DNA of 64,000 bases from Phialocephala subalpina (taxonomy: Eukaryota; Ascomycota; Leotiomycetes; Helotiales; Mollisiaceae), in assembly GCA_900073065.1 (NCBI GenBank), contig FJOG01000022.1, positions 325,057 to 389,056 on the forward strand. The letters are read 5' to 3'. Every line of letters begins with the position of its first letter. Position 1 is the stretch's first letter. The position numbers and the translations under genes were made by a program. Shown piece by piece: positions 35,302 to 46,245 of the stretch. The notes beneath the pieces were generated by a model. The model was not told where the DNA came from, ran no database searches, and was given only the letters and a program-made list of their open reading frames with translations.

Positions 35302-35818
35302 ACAGGCTGGACCTCGACGATACGACTCAGTGATGATTTATGACCTTGGGAACGGACGGAACCTGGGATGGGATGAGAGGGTACAAAAGTAATGTATGAA
35401 CGGGCTTATCAGAATGTCAGAATGTCAGAATAGACGCATTGGACTCTGGATTGGTTGGCGAACTGGGGGCTTCCCTTTCATAGGATGGGAGGCTGACTGT
35501 ATTGGGCCGGGCAGATGCACAAAAAGAATGAAAGCTGCTTTTGAGATCCAGATCTCTATACCAACGACCACTTGTTCTTTTGATCTTTGTTACTTCTGAA
35601 TGTTGCTCCCGGCTCCTAGCTTGATAGGATTGTCAGATACTCAGACTTTTCCTCTGTGTCGTCCCAATCTCAGATGAATATAGTACTCGGACGAAAGCCT
35701 GAGCTAGTGCCCAGTCGACCCTTTATCGTATCGCCTCAATAAACGAACCCAAAAGGGGGGTTGTCCAAAATATCAGACTATCATACCCCGCCTCTACCTC
35801 TCCAACAAAAATAAAGCT
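35302..35818. other. Intergenic between RVS167 and the tRNA
   Basis: Contains the RVS167 3' UTR. Apart from the tRNA terminator at its right end, nothing is recognised. Confidence 0.5.
35807..35811 (-). terminator. RNA polymerase III T-run downstream of the tRNA
   Basis: On the tRNA strand the sequence just past the acceptor stem reads TTTATTTTT. The five-T run is a standard Pol III terminator, 8 nt past the mature end. Confidence 0.7.
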
Positions 35819-35947
35819 AGAGATGGTCAGATTCGAACTGACGGACCACGAACCGAAGATCCACCAAATTCTCCAAATTTTCCTCAAGGGTAGGTAGAAG
35901 CTCTCAGCTTCATACTTCTTGTGCGCTTACCGCTAAGCTACATCTCC
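35819..35947 (-). tRNA. tRNA gene with an intron, anticodon not resolved
   Basis: Acceptor halves GGAGATG (35947-35941) and CATCTCT (35825-35819) pair over seven positions with one G-U. An A box (TAGCTTAGCGGT) supplies the D arm, and a T arm GTCAG-TTCGAAT-CTGAC supplies the B box. The 129-nt length implies an intron of about 53-57 nt in the anticodon region. I could not place the anticodon: the obvious stem partner CACAA pairs with TCGTG with one A-C mismatch and lacks T33, while a perfect hairpin (GAAGCT-GAG-AGCTTC) and a GGATC/GGTTC hairpin compete. It could be a type I tRNA with an odd intron, a long-variable-arm tRNA, or a damaged copy. Promoter boxes and a T-run terminator support a Pol III gene. 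Confidence 0.7.
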
Positions 35948-36568
35948 TTTTACTGTTTGTTGTGGGCGGGAAGTTGATATTTAAATCTATATGGCTGGAT
36001 GGAAAAGATGGGTTGTTGTTGGGGTAAGGAAAGGAAGGGCTGATTGATAGACGAGGAAGGAAGGATGGGTTGTGGTAAAGTCGAGGTAGATGAGGCAAAA
36101 AGGAGTGATGGGATCGAGCAGGTACATCCAGGCAGGACATTCTAGCATCAAAAAAAGGTTGAGATGGTTGACAACTCTATTTGTCATAGATTCATAGGAA
36201 AGAGTCAACTATCAAGTCTTCACATTACAACACATCGAATCAAAGTGGAATCAAGAATCTTAAACAAGTCTTCTAATTTCAAAGACAAAGCTAGTCACAC
36301 ATCTATATTACACACCCCCGTACCCTTCACCTCTCCTCTCCCCCTCCCCACCTCCCATTACTCATAGCCTCAAGCTAATACAGTTCTCCTTCACTTCATA
36401 TTCATGCATGTGGCATGATGGCAGACTGCCGTAAAGTCCCAAACCGAGACCAAGATGCTTTCCCCAATGTGTATGTTTTTTTCGTACGTCATGACGTGCC
36501 GTGGTATCGAAGTAAAAACGCCCCCCAATATGCAATGTAATTCTTTTTCCTCCCAATGAATGTCTCGC
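35948..36568. other. Intergenic, nothing recognised
   Basis: Upstream side of the tRNA and 3' UTR of the wall-protein gene. AT-rich, no gene seen. Confidence 0.45.
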
Positions 36569-38854
36569 TTACAAAGCAAAGACAGCGAACAGAACACCAG
36601 CAGCAATGCTACCGAATGTAACAACGGAACGTTGAGCTCCAGATGTAGTTTGCGTGGTTGGGGTGGCAGAAGCTTTGATGGTTCCATTCGCGGTGCTGGA
36701 AGCAGACACCTTGAGTGTAGAACTAGCTGGGATAGCCAAGGTGGTGGATCCGGCAGCCACGGTCGCTGGTGCAGTTCCAGCAACGAGTGCCGCTGAAGCA
36801 GTGCTCGATCCGGTCACGGTTGTGAAGATGACTTGTGGGACCGTGACCGCAGTGCTGATCACAGTGGTGGATGAGGAAGATGGGATGATAGAGCCAGCTG
36901 AGATACCAGTAGTCTCGGTGCAAGGCACAACCAAGGTGGTGTAAACCTGAACCGTGGTAACTGGGACAGCAGTGATAGCAGCTGAAGCAGTGACAGTCAC
37001 GCTTGAAGCAGCAGTGATGATAGCTGGGTTTCCGGAAACGTGAGCAGCGCAGATACCTTGGAAGTAAGTTTGAGCGCTCGCGATCTCGTCATCGGAAGCT
37101 CCATGTGCGGACAAGCAGGAGAAGACGTTGGACACGAAGGTGGAGGATGGGCAGTAGCAGTCAGCATCAGTGTTGGATGAGCAGCCCTCAGAGAACAACC
37201 AGGTGTTGAGGCAGGATGGGAGGACGTCTGGGCATGGGGCAGTGGTGACTGGTGCGCTGGATGAGGTCGTTCCGGCGGGGGCAGAGACAATTCCGGCAGC
37301 GGAGGTAGTCGATGAGCCAGCCTCGCACTTGGTGCAGACAGTCTTGGTGGTGGTGATCTCGACTGTTGAGGTGGTGATTCCGGTCTCGAGGGAAGTGGTA
37401 CCGCCAGTAACGTGGGCGATTGTGCTGGTTTCAGTGCTTGTGGTTCCAGCTGAGGTGTGGATGATGGTGCTGCTCTCAATGCTGGTTGATCCTCCAGTGA
37501 TGTGAGTCAAAGTGACAGGGCAGACAGTTGTGCTGGTCTCAATGACAACAGTTGTGATGACCTCCGATTCAGCAGGGGCAGTGGTGGTGGCAGCAGATGA
37601 TGAAGTAGAAACAGCTGGAGAAGAGACAGCTGGGGTAGATTCAATACCAACAGCGCTTGAGGTGGAGACAACCGGTGAAGTCTCGGAAACAGGGCAGATT
37701 GTGGTAGAAACAGCGACAGAGACGGTAGTCAAAACTGTGGAGCGAGCTGGGCAGTCGGTGACGGTCTCGGCGCAGGAGATGATCGTCGACACGTAAGTGC
37801 TGAAGACGGTCGAGGTGGTGAGAAGAGGGGTAGTAGCTGGCGATGAAACAGCTGGGGTGGTCTCGACAGAGCTGTAGACTGGAGTAGTCTCAACGACAAC
37901 AGTGCTTGATGAAGCTACAGCAGAGCTCGAGGTAGAGTTGGTGAAGCCAATGGCAGAGCTGGTGGTGGACTCAATAACGATGCTGGTGCTGGATGCAACG
38001 CTGGTGCTTGAGGCAATGCTCTCTGTGGTCTTGGTGATCAGAGTGCTAGACTCAGCAGTTGAGGTCTCCTTGGTGACGGAAGCCTTGGTGGTGGTAGCAA
38101 GTGTCGTAGCAGAGCTCTTGGTGACCGAGGCCTCGGTGGTGGTGCTTGAGCGAACGACAGTGCTTGAAGCGCTGGAGCAGTCGTAGCTAATGGAGTGGAA
38201 ACCAACGGAGCAAGAGGTCTTGGTCTGTGCGGCGCTGGAAGTCTGGGATGGGTAGACAATAGTGACACTGGTTGCACCACCACACTGGCTGTTCTTGATG
38301 ACGGATCCACTGGAGCTGCAAGAAGACTTTTGCTTGCAGGTAGATCCATCGGACATGCCGTAGTGGAACTCGAGGTCGCAATCGAATTCGGTGGAGACCT
38401 GGAATTCGGACACAGAGAAGCCGGAGACGCCGGCAGATGAGCCAATACCGAAGCTGGAGCAGCTGGAGGTATCAGTGTGGGCGACACCAGTAGCACACTT
38501 GCTCTGTTGAATTGTTAGAGAAGTCCCATACATTATAATGTCCATCATACCTGGAAAGAACGACCGCTCAAAAGATCACGCTTGCCGAAGGAGCTTTGGC
38601 AAGTGAAACCTGAGAAACCGAAGCCACCATAGCTGGAGAAGTCTCCAAGGCTGAGAGAGCTCCAGTCGAAGCCGGTAGATTGTTGGCTGTTACACTCGTT
38701 GTTTGTGTTGGATGGGCAAGAGAAAGCGGAGGCATCGGAAAATCCCTGAATATGATCAGCATGTGAACGTCTACCCCAGATTCTGGGCACATACAGCAGA
38801 TGCAAATTGAACAGTGGTTGCCAAAGCGGCGATGGTTGAAAGTGTGGTCCTCAT
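36569..38854 (-). CDS. GPI-anchored, Ser/Thr-rich cell-wall protein with a CFEM-like domain
   Basis: Three exons (38854-38795, 38745-38551, 38503-36569; 2,190 nt, 729 residues) join in frame around 49- and 47-bp introns. The first exon encodes exactly the signal peptide (MRTTLSTIAALATTVQFASA). Next comes a Cys-containing N-terminal module (GFSDASAFSCPSNTNNECN ... FGKRDLLS ... STEFDCDLEFHYGM ... NSQCGGATSVTI), then about 300 residues of Ser/Thr/Ala/Val-rich, probably O-glycosylated sequence. A CFEM-like block follows (PCPDVLPSCLNTWLFSEGC, DADCYCPS, FSC, QGIC) with the D-x-x-CxC feature and seven visible cysteines. The end is a typical GPI signal: small residues, then VVTFGSIAAGVLFAVFAL. The protein should reach the outer membrane leaflet or wall. 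Whether it binds haem, as some CFEM proteins do, cannot be told. Confidence 0.92.
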
Positions 38855-41800
38855 TTTGAACGTAGGGCAGTAACTGCAGATCAACGAAAGTCTGGCTGTG
38901 AGAATGTAATACGGCTTGAGTTTTGGATATCGATATGAGATAGCGAGTGTCTGTATGCTAGATTGTTGGTGGTATGAAAACAGAAAAAAGAGACAGAGAA
39001 GCAAAGAAGCGAATGACTTTGCAACTCAAAAAGGATGAATTCTAATTAAGTAGAGAGAAAGAAGATCTTGAGGGATAGAGAGGAAAGGAAAGTCTCAACT
39101 GGCGGATCTCAGGATGCATTATATCTTTGGCCATCGTTGGCTGTCGGAGGCCACGGCCTTTCACAGCCTCCTCTCCTGTCGTCCCATGTCGGCCAGTGGG
39201 ATACACCATTCCATGCAAGCAGGGAGACAGGGGGGGCTCCTTTAGGAAAAGCCCCAGAGTTTCTGAGGCCTCGTACCTGGGACCCTTGCGTTTGTCGCGC
39301 GCGTTGACAAAGAAAAGGGAGAGCGAAGGTCGGCAAAGCGGTGGTAGAGTCGATGGAGATGCTGCATGGAGTTTACGGCGATGGGGGACGATGGCCACGG
39401 GGGGTCAAGCGTGTGGTTGAGGAGGCTCGAGATGTCCACAGGTGAAACATGAAGAAGCCTGCGCCAAGAGAACACGCCCCAACCTGCGAACTAATGCAGG
39501 TACAGCAGTTGGCGCCCTATAACGCCACTTCTATCACCCAGGAGTTGGTGAACCCCAGTTCCTGATGCCTGCAAATTGTCCGATTGCAAGCGATGTGTCT
39601 CCATTTGTCTCCCGATTCTGGCCAGAGCTTTAAGCCCAAGATCGATTTGGGGACGGCGGTTACTGGATGCGATGAAGGAGGCGGAGAATCTCTCCTCATG
39701 TAGATGCCTCCAGTCTGAGCACAACGGTATGGACTTGCACCAGGAACAGGAATAGTTCGAGAGTCTGGCTGCTCTCAGACCCCAATCCATATGAGGCCGT
39801 TGGAGCAGATTGAGTGAATATCACCACTTTGCCATGACTTTGGACCCCGAGTTTTTCGTGGATAAAGTGCTTCCCAGGTTGAACCTCGAAACGACGGTTG
39901 ATGATCCATCTGATGACCAGCTGTCCGCATTTAGGCCATCGCCATCTGCATCAACCCCTCGAGCGCATCGCAAGGAAGATTGCAGTGTTGTTTTTAGAAC
40001 CGGTCACGACAATGGCCCGCGGCTGCTGGAAGCGACATCTTGGCAACTCCCTTTTTTTTGGGACGGGGTGGTTGGCGATGACCAGCGTGGACCGGCGTCT
40101 CGTTGGGCCACCATTGGTGGAATAGAACGTTTCAAGATACCACCGAATCACATCCAACCCTTTATTCCTGTGACAAACACCACGAAACGCGGCCTCATCC
40201 ATTCATCTACCTCGTAGAACCTTTCAACCTCCGCCAGACACATTTGCTGTTATCAAGCATCAATGAATCGGAGCACGTGGAGGACATCTGAGAGTATTGA
40301 AGGTTATTAGAGTTAAACAACGGTCTCTCTCCACTTTCGCCTGCCCAGTGCCATCGCAGCAAAGAGGTCCAAACTCAATGTCTCTCGGTTACCGGAACCG
40401 TAGCACCGTACCTCGGACAGCCCTCGGATGCCACTCTTCGATGCGACCATGTCACGGACACTCGCGGATGAACAATCCAAGAACCAGAACCAGCGGTCCA
40501 AGCAGCAGGTTCAACCGAACATATCACCCAACTCCATCCACCCAGTTGTCTCAAAACTCCAGAAAAGGCATCTCTCCCAAATGAACCTTCATTTCCTGCT
40601 CTCTCCATCTACCCATAACCGGAAGTAAACCCACATGATCTCCACGTCATCCACAGATCTCCTCATGGTCAACTTCTACGCATAAAGACTGTTCTGCGGG
40701 TTGCGGACCCAAATGCGCGATAGTCATCAGGGGAATGGTCCGTATCTGCGCGTTGGCGGATGCAGGAACCAGCTCGCTCCTCGAGGTTCCAGGAAGGAGG
40801 AAAAAACCGTTCCTGGATTCTCTGGTCTGTGCTGTACTCTAGAAGGAAGTTTAATGTCGAAGCTCCGAGGCCAATGGTTGCAAACCACGATCCGTAAAGA
40901 TGGATCTAACTGGATGTTTCCACCGCAAGTACAGTAGAACGTTGCTTCGAATTCGAATTCGGTTCCAACTGCAGCTCTTCTTTTCGGCCGATGCTGTTTG
41001 CTGTCCGTTGGGGCGTTTGCCAACTCCCGAATCTATTTCTACGTCCCGTATCCCCGTATAGACCTGACTGCGTTGTTGCGCTGATCTGATATAAAAATCC
41101 TACCGCAGACCTCCAACTGCAACTCTGCAGTGGTCTCGACCACGTTGATCGTTCCTCGTGAAGGAAAAGTGAAAATACCGCCCACATGAAACAAACCAAC
41201 AAATATCCATCCCGCAAGCCACCGTTCGAGTGGCTTTCAACCGCTGTGGGGAAACGCCTTGAAACGACGATGTGATGCAGAAGGCCTTTGCACTGCCCCA
41301 AAGCCTCCTTTTTCTCTCCTCTCCAGCTTTGCCGAGCTCCTTGACCTTGAGGATAAAAATGTGCGGGTGTGCATGGATCCCGATCTGGACGTGCCCTGCA
41401 TAAAATAATTATCCGATGAACCTACCTTTGTGCTGGGTTGGTGCTGGTTGCACAACGCATTGAAAGAAACGAAGTTGCGATGAACGTTTCCTCCCCGCTG
41501 CATAAATACCAAGCACAAACAAAGCATAAGTCTAAGAGGCTGAGTTGAAGTTCGACAGCTGGATGAACGTCATTCCTCATTTGAATGTGAAGGGAGGACC
41601 TTGAGGGGATCGATGATCGATTTCATGCTTCATGAGAAAAAGTTCCGAGTTCATGCCTTCCTGCTGGGTTCCTGAGGGAGATTGTGCGGGGTTGGAGGGG
41701 GAGAGGCTGTGCTGTTCTCCTTGATCGAGGATGGAGATGCAGAGTTTAGCATCTTCACGGGATGATAAGATATGGAGGATACGAGGTGATCGGAATCGCC

Positions 41801-42410
41801 GTGAAACGCAAGCTGTTCATGCGATGAGCGAAGGAGGTCGAAGGGTTGAGTGAAGTTTCACGTGATCGACGACCCTCTTTGGAATCTGGAAGGTTAGATG
41901 GTCCTGCTCTTGTCACCATCCAGTGTTGTTCTCGAATGCCACTGAGAGCTTTGAAGTCGTTCTTGCTGTTCTCGTCATGTTGTTGTGTTTTCATGTTCAG
42001 TTATTTTCACCGTTCAGTGCAAAGTCCGTCGTCTCCCTCGTTTCGCGACTTCCTATTTCGAGAGCGAGCACTTGCAAGTTGCATCAATCGCCTCAAGACC
42101 GCACATCCTCCGAGCTGAGGTCCGATTCTTTTTCATTTTGTAGTATTCTTTACCAATGGCTTTTCGATAAAATTTCTCATTGCCATCGTCATTTCTGAGG
42201 CCGAAAAGGCAGCCAACACATTTAAGAATCAGGCATCCACATTCTAACTTTCTGCGTCGTCAATTAGTCTTACATCCCACCTATCTTATACATATACATA
42301 TCAAGGATTTCCATTTCTTAATCTTTCCAATTCAGCGTCTGTCTCTCTTGTATTGCCTTCTATTCTCCGGCTGAACACACTTCATTAACATTGGTCACCA
42401 AATCGTCAAA
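38855..42410. other. 3.5-kb gene-free region
   Basis: Between the wall-protein start (reverse) and the GNAT start (forward) I find only short frames on both strands, none with domain character, conserved-looking splice sites or terminal repeats. The right-hand 300 bp are pyrimidine-rich, like a 5' leader for the GNAT gene. The length suggests large regulatory regions or a non-coding transcript, without direct evidence. Confidence 0.5.
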
Positions 42411-43135
42411 ATGACTACCCAACCAGAAGAATTCACACTCCTCCCTCTCAACTTCCCAGACGACGCACAAGACATTCTACGAATGCACTACCAAATCTAC
42501 CTCTCCGACCCTCTTCACTCCTCCCTATCCTCCACCCTCCAAACCCCAGAACAATACACCACCCCCGCCTCTCATCCACCATCTCGCGACTCTCCAAACC
42601 ACACTCCATTTCCGCAAAACTGGTCCTCACCTCCTCCCCCGAAACAATCGTCTCTTATATAGTATTCAACGCCCCTTGTAAGGACCCAAGGACTCGGGAT
42701 GAGAAAGATAAAGAGTTGAGAGAAGACATCGAGAAACGTCACGAAGGAGGACAAGCGGGAAGGGTTTATGATATGATGCGTGAGGATCAGGGGATGAATG
42801 AGAGGTTGTTAGGCAGCGGGTATGAGGGGAGATGGTGGGAGCTTGGGGCTCTTGCTACTGATGAGAATTTCCAGCGGCGAGGATTGGGGACAAGACTTGC
42901 GAAGTGGGGATTGGAGAGGATTGAGGAGGATGTTAGGAGTTGGAATGTGGAGATTGGGGAAGGGAGAGAGAGAATTGAGGGCTGTTATTTGGTTGCTAGT
43001 CCGCAGGGGGCGAGGACGTATGAGAAAGCTGGTTTCGTGAAGATCGGGGAAAGGGAGATGGGGTTGGACGAGGGGAAGTATATGCATGCGTGGTTTGTTA
43101 AGAGGTTTGAGCGAACTAGCTGGGAAAGGACATGA
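42411..43135 (+). CDS. GNAT-family N-acetyltransferase with a one-base frameshift
   Basis: The ATG at 42411 starts a typical fungal GNAT N-terminus (FTLLPLNFPDDAQDILRMHY, IYLSDPLHSSL). At the run of five C at 42562-42566 the frame must move by one base: the original frame continues without character to a stop, while the shifted frame reads LSSTISRLSKPHSISAKLVL, ETIVSYIVFNAP and on to the acetyl-CoA-binding signature FQRRGLGTRLAKWGL, ending at 43135. No GT-AG intron fits the junction. One extra C would restore one frame of about 240 codons. Every other feature is intact, so a base-calling error in the C-run or a very recent mutation is likelier than old decay. Substrate unknown; such proteins acetylate small amines or antibiotics. 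Confidence 0.8.
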
Positions 43136-43647
43136 TACTTCTCGAGGTTTAGCTCTGGGCGTAAAATGGTTTCATTGTTGGTTTATCTGGCGATTCAGGT
43201 TCTGACAATATTCCCTTGTTCCCCCCGATTTGATCGTTGACTCGTCCCATATCTTCGTTGAGATTAAGCAATTCGAGTTCGTCTACTTTCGTCTTTGAAA
43301 TATTTGTTCGGGTATGTGGCAGTGCCGCAAGTGACAGCTCGACATCGTATCATCGTATATCTGGTGTCGGATCGCCGTTAAATGTTGGCTCGCCCATATC
43401 ATTATTTGAAGTCAGTCGCTCGAAAGTTAGTCTGCTTCCGTTCTTTAAAAGGGACTCGTTCTAGCTACCATCAAGCAGCTCAACCACGCGTCATACAGGA
43501 AGTGGTGCTGGCTTGCTAAGCCAGTCGCTATCTCATGAGCCTAGATTGCGAGTAGACGATCCAATTCTTGATGTCCTGAAAGTTTGACGGAGATTCGTAG
43601 TCGATAAGTGCGTTTTGCTCAATACCTAGTCATATGTCCAATAGCGA
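43136..43647. other. Convergent 3' region, nothing recognised
   Basis: The GNAT and Gfd2-like genes converge here. No further gene is seen. Confidence 0.5.
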
Positions 43648-44637
43648 TCAGTAGATTCTAGGTTCTAGTAGGTCCAAGAGCTCTTCCGACGTGTAGTTTC
43701 CGCTGTCCTGTGCTGTTGTTGTTTTTTCAGGTTTCGGATCTTTTGCATCCTTTTTCGGTGCTGGCACGCTGTCTTTTCCTTGCTTCTTCGGGACACAGAT
43801 TTGGCTTGCAGCTTCTTGCGTCTCTTCATCATCTTGCCCTTCCTTCTCTGTTTCAGGTTCCGCTTTTAGTTTTCCGGCCAGATAGGAAAGAATGGCTCGC
43901 AATGGTTTGACATCATTCGATTTCTTGTCGAAACCACTGAACGATGAGAGGTGCGCTAACTTCATCAGCGCTCGTAGCAAAAAGTTCGCGTCATTACCCG
44001 CCACACCGAGGTTCTCTCCCGGAAGCTTAAGCATCTGACAAAGATTGTCCAACGCAGCATCATGCTTTATCCCTAGAATTTCCTTCGCGACAGATTGCAT
44101 ATCAAGGATGTAGCAAGGATCTAATTTGACGCCTAGCATATCAAGAAATTCTTCCATCTCCCTCTTGCCGGGTTCTTTATCCATCACCTCGAGGAATTTG
44201 AACATTTTCCTATCGGAATGAACGGCTAGCGAGAAGCTTCGTTGTCCGGTTATCTCGTTCAATATCCTGCTGATATCTTCGTACTTTACCTCTTCGCTTG
44301 TTCCAAAATTGAATTTTGGCTCAGAAGTTGAGTTGGAGGTGGACGAGTCTTTCTTCGATGAACCAATACAGAAGTTCCGTGTTGAGATCAAGTTCTTTAT
44401 TGTATCTGCCGTGACAGTTTCCTTCCTTTCTAGTTTGCGCAGGACAATGTAGATGTCACTCAGATCAAGGACCGAGATTCCAAACTCGAAGAATGGAGGA
44501 GGGCGCAGCTTGGTGATCATGCCGCCGTATGAGACATGGATGGCGATGATGAGGTGGTCGGGGAGGCCGCGATTAAAGCCGAATAGGAAGCGAAGGACGT
44601 CGCCGTTGCTAGCCTCGCCGGGTTTCTTGGGTGGCAT
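43648..44637 (-). CDS. Gfd2/YDR514C-like RNase H-fold protein, probably catalytically degenerate
   Basis: I start at the ATG at 44637 (MPPKKPGEASNGDVLRFLFG); the open frame runs further upstream to 44901 but reads as leader. The product has 329 residues. The pattern LIIAIHVS ... FFEFGISVLDL, FSLAVHSDRKMFKFLEVM, CYILDMQSV and NLGVAGNDANFLLRALMKL matches the order of strands and motifs in Gfd2/YDR514C-like DEDD-type nuclease domains. The aspartates of ALD and GNDA are present. However, the first D-x-E motif reads AIHVS here, so the first metal-binding acids appear missing. The C-terminal 80 residues are Lys/Glu-rich and disordered. A nuclease activity should not be assumed; the family call is from motif memory. 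Confidence 0.65.
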   Translation of the reverse strand: MPPKKPGEASNGDVLRFLFGFNRGLPDHLIIAIHVSYGGMITKLRPPPFFEFGISVLDLSDIYIVLRKLERKETVTADTIKNLISTRNFCIGSSKKDSSTSNSTSEPKFNFGTSEEVKYEDISRILNEITGQRSFSLAVHSDRKMFKFLEVMDKEPGKREMEEFLDMLGVKLDPCYILDMQSVAKEILGIKHDAALDNLCQMLKLPGENLGVAGNDANFLLRALMKLAHLSSFSGFDKKSNDVKPLRAILSYLAGKLKAEPETEKEGQDDEETQEAASQICVPKKQGKDSVPAPKKDAKDPKPEKTTTAQDSGNYTSEELLDLLEPRIY

Positions 44638-46245
44638 TTGGGGAAAGAAGAAGTGATGAGTCTTAGAAGTCGTGTGGAAACAGCAAGGGTCAAATACCTG
44701 TATTTTGCGGGGTGAGTTGAGATGTGGTTTGAGATAGGTTGGTGAGGAAGGAGGATAAATGAGGTGGAGAGAGCATACGGATACGCTAATTGGCCGTTTC
44801 CGAATTTTGATATCGACGGCAAGTGAGTCACTACGCTGCCCTAACTTGAGAAAGAGATAGCTTACAGAAAACAATGTACTGTGCAGCGAGTTTAGAGACA
44901 AGCAGACAGCGAGGGAGGAGCTACTGTATGATATGATGTGGTGTCAGGTGATGTGGGTGGTCCTTCTTCATGTGGAATGCCTAAACCACGTTCGCTTGAT
45001 TCCCGCTGAGGAAGGTGAAGAACAATGATCCATTGTTGGATTCAAACGGCTACCCATAGCAGGAGATATAATCACGCTCAAAACTCATATGGCATCAGTC
45101 ACGACTCCAGGTGTCGTCGGCGGCACTTCATGTGAGTTCTTTTAGCCTGTCCATTTTTGACGACAGATGCTCTCGAAAGACGACATATTCTAGTCCTTCA
45201 AAAGCATCTTCCTCCTCTTCGACCACCTAACTTTAGGTTACTGAGGGTATAACCAGGCGCAGCGATTCTGTAATGCACAATCGACTGCTCAGCAACGATC
45301 GACATCCAAGTAAGAACCTGAAGTAGGATTTGCTCATTAAAATCCTGACGATGCTGAAACCACGGACACGGGAGTATACACCACGCAGGGTGAAGGTGTA
45401 ATCGATATTGAACTTAGTGATGGCGGTACACACCTCACTAGTCAGCCTCAAACCATTGTGGTCTCTGTTCGAGATCGCGTGGATGACGACGACCTTTACA
45501 CAGCAACACCACCCCAGAAAAAGAGACGGCTAGACGGGTATTTCTCATTGGTAATATCTCTGGAAGGGTTTGGGGCAATCCTTGGGAGGGCCTGCGTAGG
45601 ATTTAGGATTATATTTTAAGCGAGCTGAAAATAGGGTTGATTATTTTTCTCGACGATCGCAAGCGCACCTCGATCTCTGACGGCCTCCCCACCGGAATTG
45701 ATGCTCCCGCGCGCTCAATACAATCCCTGGCCTTCTTGTCTTTCGAATTCACCCAGACCAGGCGGATAAGTCTCAAGCACTGCTGTCCATAGCTACAAGT
45801 AGTTATTGGGACAGAGCCGTACGACGTCTTCACCGTTGACGCTTCGCAATCGCAGGCGTTCGACTTTGTTGTGGTAAATCCGGTCACACCACCCTATAGG
45901 TTGAAACAGGTTGGTGTCTTGTCCAAGAAGGAGAGACCGCATGTTGCCTTGAGTCGTGGGAGGGATGGTAGATTGATGATTGGTGATTGGTGATAGGAGG
46001 ATAGGCTTTGGTCAAAGTTAACAGCAATGAGGATGGCATGGGAATTCTGCGAGGCTTTATGAGAACACATGCTGGTGGTAGGATGGCACAGATGAACACG
46101 GCTGGCGAGGTCCACCTGTATTCAGGAAACATGACTCCTGATCGATTCGTAAACATCACTGACAGTAGTTAGAGGGATGTTCTCATTTCGTCAATCGTAG
46201 AATGCAAGTAGCTAACCACAACAATATCCACATACTTACTGTACA
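44638..46245. other. Gene-poor region with a possible coding relic
   Basis: Contains the leader of the Gfd2-like gene, the relic described at 45347-45619, and otherwise no recognisable gene. Confidence 0.4.
45347..45619 (+). pseudogene. Start-less coding-like fragment, possible gene relic
   Basis: Just after a TAA near 45342 a forward frame reads an acidic, coherent peptide (DDAETTDTGVYTTQGEGVID, IELSDGGTHLTSQPQTIVVS, VRDRVDDDDLY, PPQKKRRLDGYF) to a TAA at 45617-45619. It has no ATG. A small possible first exon (MASVTTPGVVGGTS, from 45089, followed by GTGAGT) does not splice into it cleanly. The composition suggests the N-terminal part of a nuclear or transposon-encoded protein. I recognise no family. 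Confidence 0.25.

Noticed and set aside
37170..38496. Long forward-strand frames rich in Val, Thr and Glu (37170-37505, 37512-37796, 37902-38186)
   Set aside because: They are antisense shadows of the Ser/Thr-rich wall protein; its biased codons keep the opposite strand open.
39042..41527. Overlapping frames of 60-130 codons on both strands
   Set aside because: They lack domains and overlap each other in both directions; treated as chance frames in gene-free DNA.
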